Source of the DNA: Cercis canadensis | Lineage: Eukaryota; Streptophyta; Magnoliopsida; Fabales; Fabaceae | Assembly (NCBI GenBank): GCA_003255065.1 | Contig: QAOA01001069.1 | Span: 200,055-264,054, forward strand | Direction of reading: 5' to 3' | DNA length: 64,000 bases | Shown: piece after piece, positions 43,700-55,767 of the stretch | Position numbering within the stretch: position 1 is the first letter of the stretch | How the letters are laid out: every line of letters begins with the position of its first letter | The notes under the pieces: generated by a model | Database searches by the model: none | What the model was told of the DNA's origin: nothing | What the model saw: the letters and a program-made list of their open reading frames with translations, nothing else | Position numbers and translations under genes: made by a program

Positions 43700-45825
43700 C
43701 TAATTGTTGAGCTGAACATCAGGTCCACTAGGAAGCACAAAGTTAACTTCTTCATTGACAGAGCAATCAATTGCCGAAACTTGATCTGGAAATGATATTC
43801 CCCCACTTCGAAAGCTCTGGTATAAGTCAAAAATGTGCTGTCCCCTAGTTCTTGGCTCTCTATTCTCTAGCTGAGCGAGCCTTTTTTCTTTCTTTTCTTC
43901 CACGACTCTTTTTTCTATCAGCCTTGGTGGGTTGATATCCTAACCCAAATTTTTCATTTTTTTCGCGAAGCTGCAGAGGCACTTTAATACCTCGACCATT
44001 CTTTTCTAATCCTTCTCTAAGTGCATATTCTTGTTTCAACACGACCTTAGCCATCATCATAGAAGTATTGGATAGGTGATATTTTGGCATCTGGGACCCT
44101 TCACAAATATAAGTGGCATTAGCAACTTTGAAGGTTTGAAATGCCGTCTCAATGGCCTCTTCCGCAGCTTCAATGTAAGGAGTTGATGAAGGCTTTGATA
44201 CAAGTAGATCCTCTTCCCCAAAAATAATCACTAACTTGTTTTTCACTATGAATTTCACTTTTTGGTGTAAGGTAGAAGGCACAGCACCAGCAGAATAGAT
44301 CCAAGGTCTTCCCAACAAGCAACTGTAAGCCGGAGCAATGTCCATTACCTGGAATACTATGTTAAACTCATTGGGACCAATCCGAATCGGGATCTCCATT
44401 TCTCCAATGACCTCTCTCCTTGTCCCGTCAAATGCCCTTACGATCATTGTACTAGACTTCATGTATGACCTATCAATAGGTAATTTGGACANNNNNNNNN
44501 NNNNNNNNNNNNNNNNNNNNNNNNNNNNNNNNNNNNNNNNNNNNNNNNNNTCTGAAACATTGCAGAAATGTGGAGTGCCTTGTTATGCCCTATTCCTTCA
44601 ACAGGTATTTCATCATCAATATAGGTGATATAATTAGCAGCAATGATATTGCCGACAATGCCACCCAGCTTGTCAACGGTGATATCATGAGAAACATGAG
44701 CTTGATTTAATATCTTCATTAACACTTGTCGATGAGGTTCAGAGTTTAAAAATAAGGAGAGCAATGATATTCGAGCAGGAGTTTGATTCAATTGCTCAAT
44801 CACTTTGAATTCACTTTGCTTAATGATTTTCAAAAACTCACAAGCCTCTGCTTCAGATATAGTTTTCTTGTGCTCATCACCTTTGACCCCTACAAGTTCC
44901 TCCATTCTTCTTTCATCATGTTTATCTCCTTTTGCAAAATTCTCTTCTGTTTTCTTTTTCCCTTTACGTTGTTCTTTTATTTCCCTCAACCTTCGTTCCT
45001 CCAACTCTTCAAGGGTACCGCTTCGAGTCATCCCACTAACTCCAGATATGTTTGTGATGGCTGAGAATACCTGAGAGCTAGATGAGGCCTTAAACTGGTC
45101 CACATGGGAGTTGCCTTCAAGAATTTGAGAGTCATATTTCCATGGCACAACTTTTGTATCCTTGTAAGTAAAAGGATTTGGCACTTGGATAATAATAGGT
45201 TTTGGCCTGTAAGAGTGTTCAGGAGGAGCTTCTGAGCTAATCTTCTTGGTGTAATGAAGCACTAATGGCTTTGGAGTAATTATTGGTAGGGTATCTACAG
45301 AGGCTTGAGTGCTTATGAATTCTTGATCTTCTTGATTTGGACTTGGCGAAAATATCAATTTCTCAACCACATCCACCCAATTACTCTCAGGTTCGCAACT
45401 TATTTGGATTAGTTTCTTGTCCATTAAGTCTTGGAGAGTATCTTTGAAATCATCACAATTTTCAATAGAATATCCAATTGTCTTTCCATGAAATTTACAC
45501 ATATTCCTTTCATGATTCTCGCACTGCTATTTGATTGGGTTTGCACCAAACCAAATTTTGACAAAGCCTCAAAGATTGTATTCATTGATGTCTTAACCTC
45601 ATTCACCTTTCTTTTGATATGTTGTCTTGTACTATCTTCAACAACATTCACTCCTGGATTCTCATGATTAGGCAAAGGATTTTGATGTATGTTGGGAGCC
45701 CCTTCCTTAAAATTTAGCCATTTAGCATTTATCAGAAATTGAACTTTATTTTTCAGAGCTATACATCTTTCTGTAGAATGACCAACAACTCTTCCATGAT
45801 AAGTTGCATCGTGCATTTGGATCAT
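43700..45825 (-). pseudogene. gag C-terminus and protease region of the Ogre-like element (frameshifted, gapped)
   Basis: Read from 45825 downward: a segment with YHGRVVGHSTERC and LINAKWLNFKE (Ogre gag/protease spacer), a frame change near 45.5-45.4 kb, a repeat-like second spacer (CKFHGKTIGYSIENC), a long charged linker, then the 59-N gap (44492-44550). After the gap comes the protease C-terminal part with SCLLGRPWIYSAGAVPSTLH and SSTPYIEAAEEAIE (44462-43860), another frame change, and an end at 43700. The gap overlaps the expected active-site DSG region, so catalytic status cannot be judged. Confidence 0.8.
44492..44550. other. 59-N sequence gap
   Basis: Run of N inside the Ogre protease region. 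Frames reported across it are not real. Confidence 1.
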
Positions 45826-45873
45826 ACCCTCTTGGGAATGGGGGTCCTTGTGGCGTCCATGGGCATTGTCCTA

Positions 45874-47649
45874 CTAGGTTATTTTGGATAAGATGAGGTA
45901 GCAGTTCAGTGCAGTCATGGGGATAGGGTCATATTGGATTGACTTTCTCTCTTGCCCATTTTGAGTCCTCCTTTGATTGACATTTGAGTTTTGAGGTGGA
46001 GGTTGATTCACTGGCTGCGGCATCACTAGAGGTGTTTGGTGCTGATAAGGAAGAGGTGCACGATAAGGCAATGGTGTTGGGTAATGCTGAGGATGTGAAA
46101 CTTGAGATGTGTTTGCTACATGTGGGTAGTGCACAAATTGTGATTGAAAGTGTTGAGCAAATGCGGGTGAATGATTAGGCCTCCCATATACAGGTCTTTT
46201 TCCTCGCCCTTCATCATATGTTGCAGCATGCACTTCACCCTCTTTCTTTTTAAACAGTGGAGGTTTTCTCATATTAGCAGCCCCTATTGAATTAGGATTT
46301 TCACCTATTTGTCCACTTTTAACTCCATTCTCGATCCTTTCTCCAATAGTAACAACATCAGAGAAGTTGTTAGAAGCACTTCCTATCATTCGATCGAAGA
46401 AAGGAGATTGGAGAGTATTAATGAACATAGCTACCATCTCCTTATCAACCAGTGAGGGATCCACTCGAGCAGCAATTTCTCTCCATTTTTGAGCATATTC
46501 TTTGAATGTTTCAGTGGCCTTCTTTTCCATATTTTGCAGCTGCATCCTATCCAGAGCCATGTCAATATTATACTTATATTGTCTTAAAAATGCATCTGCT
46601 AAGTCTTTCCAACATCGTACTCGAGCTCGGTCCAAATGCGTATACCATAGTGCGGCTGCCCCAGTTAAGCTATCTTGGAAGAAATGGATAAGCAACTTAT
46701 CCTCATGTGCACAAGGTGCCATCTTTCGGCAGTACATGGTCAAATGACTTTTTGGGCATGTGGTTCCATTATACTTATTGAAGTCTGGCACTTTAAATTT
46801 TGGAGGGATGACTACATTCGGGACAAGGCAAAGTTCAGTTGCGTCCACAACGACATAAGCGTTAGTCCCTTCTATGGTTCGCATTCGCTCTTCTAGGACT
46901 TCCAGCTTTCCCTTACTCGTTGATTCAGCTTTTGGTACATTTGGGTCAGGGATATCAATTGGATTCATCGGGCCTCTGCCAGCAGGTTTTTGCGAGTAAA
47001 CTTGTGGTGCTGAATATGGGTATGAGTACCCAGTTGGTTGCATGTATATGGTGGTAGGGATAGGGGGAGGATGAACATTTGATTGAGTGGCTAGCATATC
47101 ATGAGGATTTATGATATGTGACTGCGATGAATTTTGCCCCTGAATAGGATTAAATCCAAATGGAAAAGCATTTGATGACATATTTATGTCATGGGGATTG
47201 GCGGTTTGTTGTTGTGAAGGATTTTGTGTTGGATTAGACATAAAGCCATGAGTAAATGTGTTTGGAGGGTTTGATGTATTAGCATCATGAGGATTATGTG
47301 GAGGATTTTGCACAAGGACAGGTCTTAAGTCAGCTTGCCCAGCTAATGGCAGGATACTAGGATTGGAAACCTGTTGTTGTGCAGGGTCATGAAAATGAGT
47401 AAAACCCGGTGGGTAAGGAGGTGTCTCTTGTTCTTGCTCTAGGTTGCTATTTGAAGGATTCCCTTCTTGTTGTTTTCCGCGACCGGAAGGTGTAAGAATA
47501 TTCAAGATTTGAGTCAACTTATCTTTTAGCTCATTGATGTCTTTCTGCATTTCTTCTTGGACTTTAATTTGCTTTTGTTCATCCATGACCTTCGATTGTG
47601 ATCGAGTTCTATAACGAGGTCTTGGAAGTAAAAGTGATTTTTCGTTCAC
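45874..47649 (-). CDS. gag of the Ogre-like element
   Basis: 591 uninterrupted codons. A basic N-terminus with a short coiled-coil (EEMQKDINELKDKLTQILNIL) leads into a long Pro/Gln/Asn-rich stretch, then the retrotransposon gag core: VPDFNKYNGTTCPKSHLTMY, FFQDSLTGAAALWYTHLD, FKEYAQKWREIAARVDPSL (about residues 285-410), and a Pro-rich tail. Gag forms the virus-like particle in the cytoplasm. It ends at 45874 by a frame change into the spacer and protease region, where an intact element would continue or be re-initiated. Confidence 0.9.
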   Translation of the reverse strand: MNEKSLLLPRPRYRTRSQSKVMDEQKQIKVQEEMQKDINELKDKLTQILNILTPSGRGKQQEGNPSNSNLEQEQETPPYPPGFTHFHDPAQQQVSNPSILPLAGQADLRPVLVQNPPHNPHDANTSNPPNTFTHGFMSNPTQNPSQQQTANPHDINMSSNAFPFGFNPIQGQNSSQSHIINPHDMLATQSNVHPPPIPTTIYMQPTGYSYPYSAPQVYSQKPAGRGPMNPIDIPDPNVPKAESTSKGKLEVLEERMRTIEGTNAYVVVDATELCLVPNVVIPPKFKVPDFNKYNGTTCPKSHLTMYCRKMAPCAHEDKLLIHFFQDSLTGAAALWYTHLDRARVRCWKDLADAFLRQYKYNIDMALDRMQLQNMEKKATETFKEYAQKWREIAARVDPSLVDKEMVAMFINTLQSPFFDRMIGSASNNFSDVVTIGERIENGVKSGQIGENPNSIGAANMRKPPLFKKKEGEVHAATYDEGRGKRPVYGRPNHSPAFAQHFQSQFVHYPHVANTSQVSHPQHYPTPLPYRAPLPYQHQTPLVMPQPVNQPPPQNSNVNQRRTQNGQERKSIQYDPIPMTALNCYLILSKIT

Positions 47650-47888
47650 AATGTTGTTATACCTTAATTAATTTAGGCGAACAATGAGTATAAAATGTAA
47701 AATATAGTATGCAAAGAGCAACTTAAATGTAATGCATTTATGTAGAGAAAAGTTTAACATGACTCAAATGTGCAAGAGATGTTGCCAAAAGCAATCATTC
47801 CATTCTAAATCCTCAAAGAAACATTACTAATAAAAGTTTCATATTACAAAAACAAACTACTCCTAAAGCTATAATATTTTTCTTTCTT

Positions 47889-48752
47889 TCAATAAAATTT
47901 GCCGATGTGCTTGAGGTCTTTCTTGACATCGAGCAAGAACCTTTGCACTTCACTTAGTGGCATTTGTGCTTCAATCTCATGTGTTTCATCTGCTGTATCT
48001 CGAGCTCTCTCAGCGACTGTCCTAACTTCTTGAAGAAGATTAGCGGCTTGCTGCTCAGCCAATCGATATTTATCCTCCCAATGCCAGCTTGTGTGGCACC
48101 AATGATCAAACTCTCCTTCTAAAATAGCTTTTTCTTGTCTCAGTGTATTAGATGTTGCACGACTACCCTGCAATTGTGCACTCAAAGTTTGTATGTCCCT
48201 TTGCTGAGCCAAGTTAAGTTCTCTAGATTCGTCCAGTTGGTTATCTGTCAACATAATTCTTTTTTCAAAGGCTAGACATCTCTCTTTTAGCTTTTCTATC
48301 TTAATGTTTTTCTTGAAAGACTCTTCTTGTTCTTGCCTAACAGTCTCTTTTGATTTTTGCATCTCTCTTTCAATCTTGGCCATTTTATTAGTCCACATTT
48401 TTCTCTCAACTGTTATTTTTCTCTTTTCCAATACAAGTAGAGCCTCCTTCTTTCGAAATTGCTGGCACACCATTTCATACTTTGCTTCTGCCTCAGCTTC
48501 ATAATCAATAGGTTCATCGAACATATGAATTGGTGGTAGGGGACCTTGCACACTTGGAGCAACAAAACCTTTTCCTCTGCTTGCTTGCCATAACGGATAA
48601 CCCGGAGTAGTTAAACTGTTGCATGGGCCGGGGTTCACGTATCGCGCATTCTTCCATGCCTCGATCGCCTCCTTAATCTTTTGAGCTGACCCCTCGTTTC
48701 CATAAGGTATATCAAAGTCTGAAATCCCATGCGTCATTGGAATGAATTGCAC
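47889..48752 (-). pseudogene. Second part of Ogre ORF1, coiled-coil rich
   Basis: 287 codons starting just after a stop that separates it from the upstream frame (48762). The start region (FIPMTHGISDFDIPYG, KIKEAIEAWKNARYV) is followed by a long heptad-like coiled coil (YEMVCQQFRKKEALLVLEKR through about residue 250), rich in Glu, Lys, Gln. In Ogre elements ORF1 lies upstream of gag and its function is unknown. The single TAG between this and the upstream frame, where the sequence reads RR*LGSVQF, indicates one original ORF of about 660 codons. Confidence 0.8.
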
Positions 48753-48761
48753 TGAGCCTAA

Positions 48762-49877
48762 CTATCTTCTAACCATAGCAGGCGCATAGCTAGTTATTCC
48801 CCATGGACCAATGAGCGGAACCCACAGCTTGTCTCCACATCTATAAATTGCTGAGGCATGCGGCATCCATGGAGCTTTCCATACCACATTACTTACACAC
48901 TGAAAGTAATGGATCCATTCGCTTCTTTTAGGTGTCACGGGTGGCCATTGGGCAGTGCAATATTGTCTGAGCGGATTCTTGTTTTTGCAGCAATAATTTA
49001 TATACTCAATTTTGGGATATTTAAAGCAACTGAGATGTGGGAGGTGGCTAATCATCCATATAGTTAACAACTGGGCACATCCGCAAAATCTACCCTTCTT
49101 ATTAGTTCTACAGTAATTCAGAGATCTGACAATCTCAGCTAAGATCGAAGAAACAGGATTGGTCTTGTGTTCTAACTGCTCAACCAGCTTAATTACATGA
49201 CCTTCAATATGTCCTTTCACCTTTGGGAATATCACTAACCCATAAATAGCAAGTGCAAACAGGGTTAAACCTTGATCACTATCAATCTGATCGCGCACCA
49301 TCTTCAACAAGTAATCAGCAGGTAAGCTTCGACCCTTTTCTTTCATATGCTTTTCCAACTCAGTTGCTTGAATACCTGTGAGTTTGGAAAGTTTCTTCTT
49401 AGGTGCTGTTTTCAGATCATGAAAGTAAATTTTGATTTGGGATTCAGTCTTAATGTTGAGCAATTCTCCATATTCCTCAATAGTTGGGACCATATCACAT
49501 TGCTGAAAAGTGAAGATACGATAGGCAGGATCCCAAAAACTCAACATGGCCTTCAACATAGGAGTATCGACCGGGACGAACAGTAAATAAGCTATGTGCC
49601 CATACTTCGCCTCAAAGTCTTCTTTTCTTTTCATGTCGAACCATATCTGCACCCAAGGCTTGAAATCATTTTGCTTGAAGTCAATCTTTCCCATTAGAAG
49701 TAGTTGATTTATGGTTCTTGGCTGGAGGCAATCCCCTTCTTCAGCTTGGGTCTTCTCTGAATCTCGTATTACCTTACTTTGTGTTTCATGAGTAATCCCA
49801 TACTGATTATGAACTCCACTTTTCTTCATGTTTCTAGATTGATTTAGGGATGTAGGGTTTTGACAAAGTCTGGGCAT
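48762..49877 (-). pseudogene. First part of Ogre ORF1 (unknown function)
   Basis: 371 codons from MPRLCQNP. The middle has a conserved-looking globular region (FKPWVQIWFDMKRKEDFEAK, YGHIAYLLFVPVD, FWDPAYRIFTFQQCDMVPTI, EEYGELL) and later WIHYFQCVSNVVWKAPW. FTFQQCDMVPTIEEY resembles the plant-mobile-domain style found in transposon-associated plant proteins. I cannot assign a function; it is the ORF upstream of gag that defines Ogre. A TAG at 48762 cuts it from its coiled-coil half. Confidence 0.8.
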
Positions 49878-50514
49878 AATTGAGTCATGAATACCGAATG
49901 CAAATGCAAAACAAAAGAACTAGAGTTAGAGATGAATATGTAAGCACGTAGCAATACAATAAATTATAAAAAGGCAAAAAGAATTCTCTCATGTGTCCTA
50001 TTAAAGGAAATTTCCTAGGCTTGAGCACATGCCTTAGAGGAATGGCTCTATACAAATACGGTAGCTTTAGGGATTTTCTAAAGACGTGCAAAGTTTAAGT
50101 CTTATGCCCCCTATTTGATGGTTCCCAAATTGTCCTTACTATCACCAACACTTTGGCTAGTAAGGCCCCCAATCCTCACCCATGACAGGCTTCAAGCGGA
50201 AAGGGTTCAATTTGAGTGAGGGTGTTTCGCGTGCCTATATAGAGACCAAAGGTCTCTCAAAGCATCACTACTTTGCCCTCTTTCTAATCTTACAAGGTAA
50301 CTAGCCCGGGTAAAAGGCTTGTGTGTGCAAAAGTGTTATTGTATAGTGTGTGAGATGGAACATACAAGCCAGATCATTCATAACTCACAAGCATGAATAT
50401 TTATTGAAAAAATTAGATAAATAGCGACAAGAAATAATAAATAAATATAAAGGACCAACCATAATTCAAATATGACAACAAGAGATTAAATGCAATGACT
50501 TAACCCTCTACTAG
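49878..50514 (-). other. Ogre leader (5' untranslated region)
   Basis: Non-coding leader between the PBS and the ORF1 start; only short frames are present. Confidence 0.6.
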
Positions 50515-50532
50515 TTCCCAGTGGAGTCGCCA
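50515..50532 (-). other. Primer-binding site of the Ogre-like element
   Basis: The minus strand reads TGGCGACTCCACTGGGAA three bases after the 5' LTR end, starting with the TGG that pairs with a tRNA CCA end. Ogre elements are reported to use tRNA-Arg. I could not check the tRNA match here. Confidence 0.85.
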
Positions 50533-50535
50533 AGT

Positions 50536-53500
50536 TGTCGCAACGTCCCTTTTCGGGAGCGCGAAGCGGAGCAGCGAAACTCCCCTACGAGAAGAATAAA
50601 AAAAAAGTATAAGGATGCATGATGTGATGCAAAAGAATGGAGTCGCCACCAATCATTTTATTCCAATTTTAGATAAATGAAATGGTGCGATTGGACACCT
50701 AAAAGATTTGGTCTACGTTCAGAGTTTGGATTCGGGGGTTGATTACGTGTAAGGAAGGTATTAGCACCCTACGACGTCCGTTCTTAGAACGGTTACCTAC
50801 TTAATCTTTTGTTACCTCTTAAAGTGAATTAAATTGGTCTTAACAATGTGTTTAAAATAGAGTAATACTTGGTTAGGTTCTGCTAGTCCTTCTAGCGAAA
50901 CCTAAAATATGCCTCTATTAGGTAGAGTTCGTGATTGTCATTACAATTCTCTCCCAATCTATTCCGTCATAAGCAAGTTTTAACATTTTTATTAATAATT
51001 AGAAAAATGTATAAAATGCAATTTATTATAAATGTTAGAAAATGAATTTGAGATTTGTGGAAAAAAGATTTTTTATTGAAGGTTTTTCTTTAGCCCACCA
51101 GTACATCTAGAAAGGCCGAAGGGACACTCCTCACCTCTGGAATGTCAAAGAGTCGCTGTCATTATAGCTATCTTCAATTATTCCATCGTCGGTACTTTAA
51201 TTCACATTTTAAGGTAAATAAAAACATGATATTATGCGTAAAAAGATTTTTTAGAGAATTATGCATAGAAATAATTTTTATCAGGAGTTGACCTCAAGCT
51301 CCACCAGTACCTCTGGCAAAACTAGAGAAACCCCTTTACCTCTAGAATGTCAAAATATCGCTATCATTATAGCTAAATTTTGACTATTCCCTCGTCGGTA
51401 ATCTCAATCTAGCATAGGTAAAAAAAAAATGATGACGAAACGTAATGAGATGTATCATAATGCAACAAATAAATGCTAGAAAAATATTATTTAAAAAGAT
51501 AAAGCAATATTAGAAATCTTATTGGCCACACCAGTACCTCTGGCATAACCAAGAAAATTATCCCTTACCTCAGGAACATTAAGAAACAATTGTCAACACA
51601 ATTATTTCCTAACTTAATCCGTCGTCGGATTTTTATTTTGTGAATGAAAAGAAAACAAGAGGAAAAAAAGAAACTAAGTTTAATATTAAAGAGGCATGAA
51701 GTAAGGTGAAGTGAACAGATTAACGCGACTTAATGCTATTAAGGCAAAATTATAATAGTAATAATAATAAACAAGAAACAAATGAATGAAATAAAAAATT
51801 ATGAAATAAATAAATCAGCCCAACTTTATATATAGTGACCAAATCCAAACCATTGATATATATCTAAAAAAGTGAGGGTCCAAATTAAACATATAAGAAT
51901 AAATCCAACAAAAATCCAGCCCAATAAGTTAATATGGCCAACAAAGGGAATAGATTAAAAGAGCTTGGTCTAATAGGTAATTAGAAAACAAATAAAATAA
52001 CACACACAAAAACATGTACCCAATGGAGTAAGTAGGTCCAACGGATTTTAGTCCAATGTTGACAAGTAAACAAGAAATGCTCATGCTCATAGCAAAGAAA
52101 TAAATGAGAAACATGGGATCAAATCCCTCCTAAAGGCTTTGACTAAACCAAATAATATATAACAAAAATTTAAAACAAAGTTCAGCAATTCTTACTATGG
52201 CCCAAACAAAATTTGACTAAACAAACTTAAATAAATAACAAAACCAACATAAGAGATCCAAACAAATAGAAAAGCCCAAAATGCAAATTCAGCAAATCAA
52301 ATAAGTAAACAAACAAAATGAAGTTCTAGCCCGTAAAGCCCAAATTAATTCAAAACAATAAAATGAATTGATAACTTAAAGCATAAAACGCATAATCAAA
52401 GGAAGAGGAAACCGGACAGAGGGAAGGGAGAAGCCTTGGAGGGAGAAGAAGGCAAAGGGGCAGAGGGGCAAAAATGGTGAGAACGCAGGACTTTCATTTT
52501 TCAACCTTCACCTTCCATCTTTAACCCATTGATCATATGGTGAGCAAAAATTTTCTTCATCCCTTTCATTTTGGGTCTCTGTTTTCTAGAAGAAATGGGT
52601 TTCTCACTCTAGAAATTATTTCTTTCTCTAAAAATTGGGGTTGCATGCACCCCTCTCTGTGTATTTTTTGTTCCCTTCCTGTGGGTGTTGTTTACTTCTC
52701 TAGATTGGGTGCTAACAGGTATGTGAATGGGTTAATTTTTGTGCTCTATCTCTCTTTCTCTTCCTCTGGTAACCTCTGTTAAAAATTTTTTTGTTCAATT
52801 TGTCTAAGAAAATAAATGAAAGGGGCGGAGCCACCACTGCCGGCGGTGCCCACCCCCTTTGCTACCCGAAAGCAAAAATGGGAAAAAAAAGTGATTTGCT
52901 TATTATTATTTTTTATGATATATATATAAAAAATCGTGGGTTAAATTTGTGCTCTGTGTAGTGTTTAACCAACAAGAAAATAAAAGATTTAACAACAACA
53001 AAAATGCAAGATGGTATTAGTACCTGAGATGATGAAAAATTTGGAGTTTCCCCTACGGTGTGGTACTGGATTTTTTTGCTTCTTGTTGTTTTGTGTTTCA
53101 GAATTTATTTTCTATTTGTATCGTTCTTGTGTCTGTGTATCAGCCTTTTTCTTTTTCTCCGGTATTGCTTTCATGTCTGTCCATTTGCTTCTTTGTGTGA
53201 GGCTTTTTATAGCCGGAGCTTTGTGCAAGTTGCACTGACGGGAGTTGACGATTTCCTGCTTTCAAGCTGCCAGGGGCATGGCTTGAAGCATGGCTGGACT
53301 GATGAATAGCAAAGGGGGTGCTTCCTTGCGTGTTACCTTCAACAACATTTATTTCTTCTCTGTTTTTATTTTATTTTATTTTATTTTATTCATTTGCAAT
53401 AATAATTTTTTTTCGCATTTTTATATTTTTTAAGTTATATATTTTTTTTGTGATTTTTGTTAGCATTTCAATAATTTTAGCTATATTTGTTTTATTTTGT

Positions 53501-53591
53501 AGTATTGAAATATTTTAATTGAGCACACAAAAATATGGTTCCAAAGACCATGATCCCAAAAATAATTTATGTACAAATTTGGGTGTCAACA
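50536..53591 (-). repeat. 5' LTR of the Ogre-like element, 3056 bp
   Basis: Partner of 34618-38088, without the N-flanking duplicate. It contains degenerate tandem units marked CCACCAGTAC at about 51095, 51301 and 51528. LTR-internal frames that look alike in both LTRs (for example 52537-52782) are not genes. Confidence 0.95.
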
Positions 53592-53596
53592 ACTGC

Positions 53597-55767
53597 CCTT
53601 TTAGAAAGGTAGTCCATGTTGTCGAGCGAGAGGAAGATGAGGAGGAAGAGGTGTGTGGTCCAAATGGAGGGGTAGAAAAATGTGATTTTGATGAAGACAA
53701 TGAAAATGATGAAAGTCATAATTATGTTATTAGGAGAATGGTGTTCACATCGAAGCAAGAGGATGATACCCAACGACATCAATTGTTCAAAGCCAGATGT
53801 ACTATTCACAGTCGGGTTTTTGATGTTATTATTGATAGTGATAGCTGTGAGAATATCATTGGTAAAGATGTTGTTGAGAGTTTGGATTGAAGGTGGAGAA
53901 GCATCCTAATCCATACTCAATTAGCTGGATTAAGGCTGGTGATAAAATCCAAGTGACTAAATGATGCAAGGTACCCTTTTCTATCGGTAAGTATAAGGAC
54001 AAAATTTATTTTGATGTGGTAGATATGGATGTCTATCACTTGTTATTTGGTAGACCTTGGCAATTTGATGTTGTAGCTCAGCATGATGGAAGGGAGAATA
54101 CTTATAAGCTACAGAAAGATGACAGAAAGTTTACTTTATTACCAATTAAGGGTAGTTCCAAAACCAAAGCTTCTAAAGTGGAAGGGCGGACTTTCCTTAC
54201 ATTAACACAATCTACAATTGAATTTGACAAGGAGGTAACGGAGACCAAGGAGATACATGCTCTTATCATGAGGCAAGTATTAGTGTCAGATGAGGGACAG
54301 AAAACTGTTGAGTATCTAGAGATTGTCAAACCATTATTGGAGGAATTCAGTGATGTGGTGCCTGCAGAATTACCTTGAGGGTTGCCTCCTATGAGAGACA
54401 TCCAACATTAGATTGATCTGGTTCCTGGAGCCAATTTTCCTAATTTACCACACTACAGGATGAGTCCGAAGGAAAGAGAAATCCTCAGGGAGCAGGTAGA
54501 AGATCTGTTGAAAAGGGGGTATAATCAGGAGAGTATGAGTTCGTGTACTGTCCCAACTTTACTAACCCCCAAGAATGATGAAAGTTGGAGAATGTGTGTT
54601 GACAGCAGAGCCATCAACAAGATTACAGTGGGGTATAAATTTCCCATCCCTAGGCTGGATGACATGCTGGATATGTTGCATGGTGCACATATTTTCTCTA
54701 AAATTGACCTTCGTAGTGGATACCACCAGCTTCAAATTAGACCTAGAGATGAGTGGAAAACAGCTTTCAAGCCAAATGAAGGGTTGTATGACTGGCTTGT
54801 GATGTCATTCGGGTTGACAAATGCTCTTAACACTTTCATAAGGGTTATGAATCAGGTACTAAAACCCTTTATTGGCAAATTCGTGGTTGTGTATTTTGAT
54901 GATATTCTGATATACAGTCAAACAGAAGCAGAACACATTTCACACTTGCGAGCTATATTGGAGCTCTTACAGAAAAATAAGCTGTATGCTAACCTGAAGA
55001 AGTGTTGTTTCATGATAGATAGCTTGTTATTTCTGGGTTATGTGGTTAGTGCAGATGGTATTCAGGTGGATGAAGAGAAGGTCTGAGCTATTAGGAAATG
55101 GCCAGCTCCTAGAACCATCTCTCAGGTTTGGAGTTTTCATGGATTGGCTACATTTTACAGACCTTTTATCAAAAAAAATTAGTAGCATTGCAACACCAAT
55201 TACTGAGTGTCTGAAAAAGGGAAAATTCCAGTGGGGTGAGGAAGTTGAAACCAGTTTTGCAATTTTAAAAGAGAAGCTGAGTATTGTTCCTATATTGGCC
55301 TTACCTAACTTTGAGGCCTTATTTGAAGTCGAGTGTGATGCTAGTGGTGTTGCAATAAGTGCTGTGTTGTCCCAGAGGAAGAGACTAGTGTATCAGTGAG
55401 AAGCTCATGATGCCAGGCGAAAATAGTCTACTTATGACAAGGAGTTCTATGCAATTGTTTGTGCTCTGAAACATTGGGAGCATTATCTCATCAGCAAAGA
55501 ATTTGTCCTATATTTTGATCATGATGCTTTGAAGTATTTAAAGAGTCAGTAGCGAATGAACAAGGGTATGCATGCTAGATGGTCTCAGTTCCTAGAGAAG
55601 TTCACTTTTAATCTGAGACACAAGGCCAGTGTACAGAATAGGGTGGCTGATGCTTTGAGTAGGCGAGGTGAGCTGTTGGTTACCATGAGACAGGAGATTG
55701 TGGGTTTTGAAACTGCTAAAGACTAGTATGCTACTGATGAGGACTTTGGTGGAGTATGGGAGAATTG
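53597..55767 (+). pseudogene. Protease, RT and RNase H of the outer gypsy element (resumed)
   Basis: The frame directly continues the gag knuckle across the Ogre insertion (next residues PFRKVV). The protease has FDVIIDSDSCENI, with Asp in place of the active-site Gly of D-S/T-G, so it is probably dead. There is a stop near 53890 and another at 54376. RT (54460-55086) is well kept: [38 protein letters not shown]. RNase H follows ([36 protein letters not shown]) with several TAG/TGA codons. The last codons (EDFGGVWENC) reach exactly to the copia insertion. Confidence 0.88.

Larger units (their letters stand above)
34618..53591 (-). mobile_element. Ogre-like (Tat lineage) Ty3/gypsy retrotransposon, 18,974 bp
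   Basis: Flanked by target duplications ACTGC (34613-34617 and 53592-53596). LTRs 34618-38088 and 50536-53591 share ends TGTCGCAAC...GGTGTCAACA on the plus strand. Order on the minus strand: 5' LTR, PBS, long leader, extra ORF1 with coiled-coil part, gag, protease, intron-like gap, RT, RNase H, archaeal-type RNase H, integrase, 3' region with tandem array, PPT, 3' LTR. An ORF upstream of gag, the pro/RT intron and the second RNase H are the known Ogre/Tat marks. About 8 differences in the first ~430 LTR bases suggest a fairly recent insertion, yet several stops and frameshifts break pol. Confidence 0.93.
30922..55767 (+). mobile_element. Outer Ty3/gypsy retrotransposon, split by nested insertions
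   Basis: Order on the plus strand: LTR (30922-31996), PBS (32000-32011), gag (32030-34617, interrupted near 32.23-33.6 kb), then an 18,974-bp Ogre insertion (34618-53591), then protease/RT/RNase H (53597-55767), then a copia insertion from 55768. Integrase and the second LTR must lie beyond the right edge, if they exist. The RT style ([28 protein letters not shown]) fits chromovirus-type gypsy. Stops in RT-RNase H and a changed protease active site show it is dead. Confidence 0.8.

Noticed and set aside
44338..44628. Frame running through the 59-N gap
   Set aside because: Residues across N are undefined, and the opposite strand holds the protease region.
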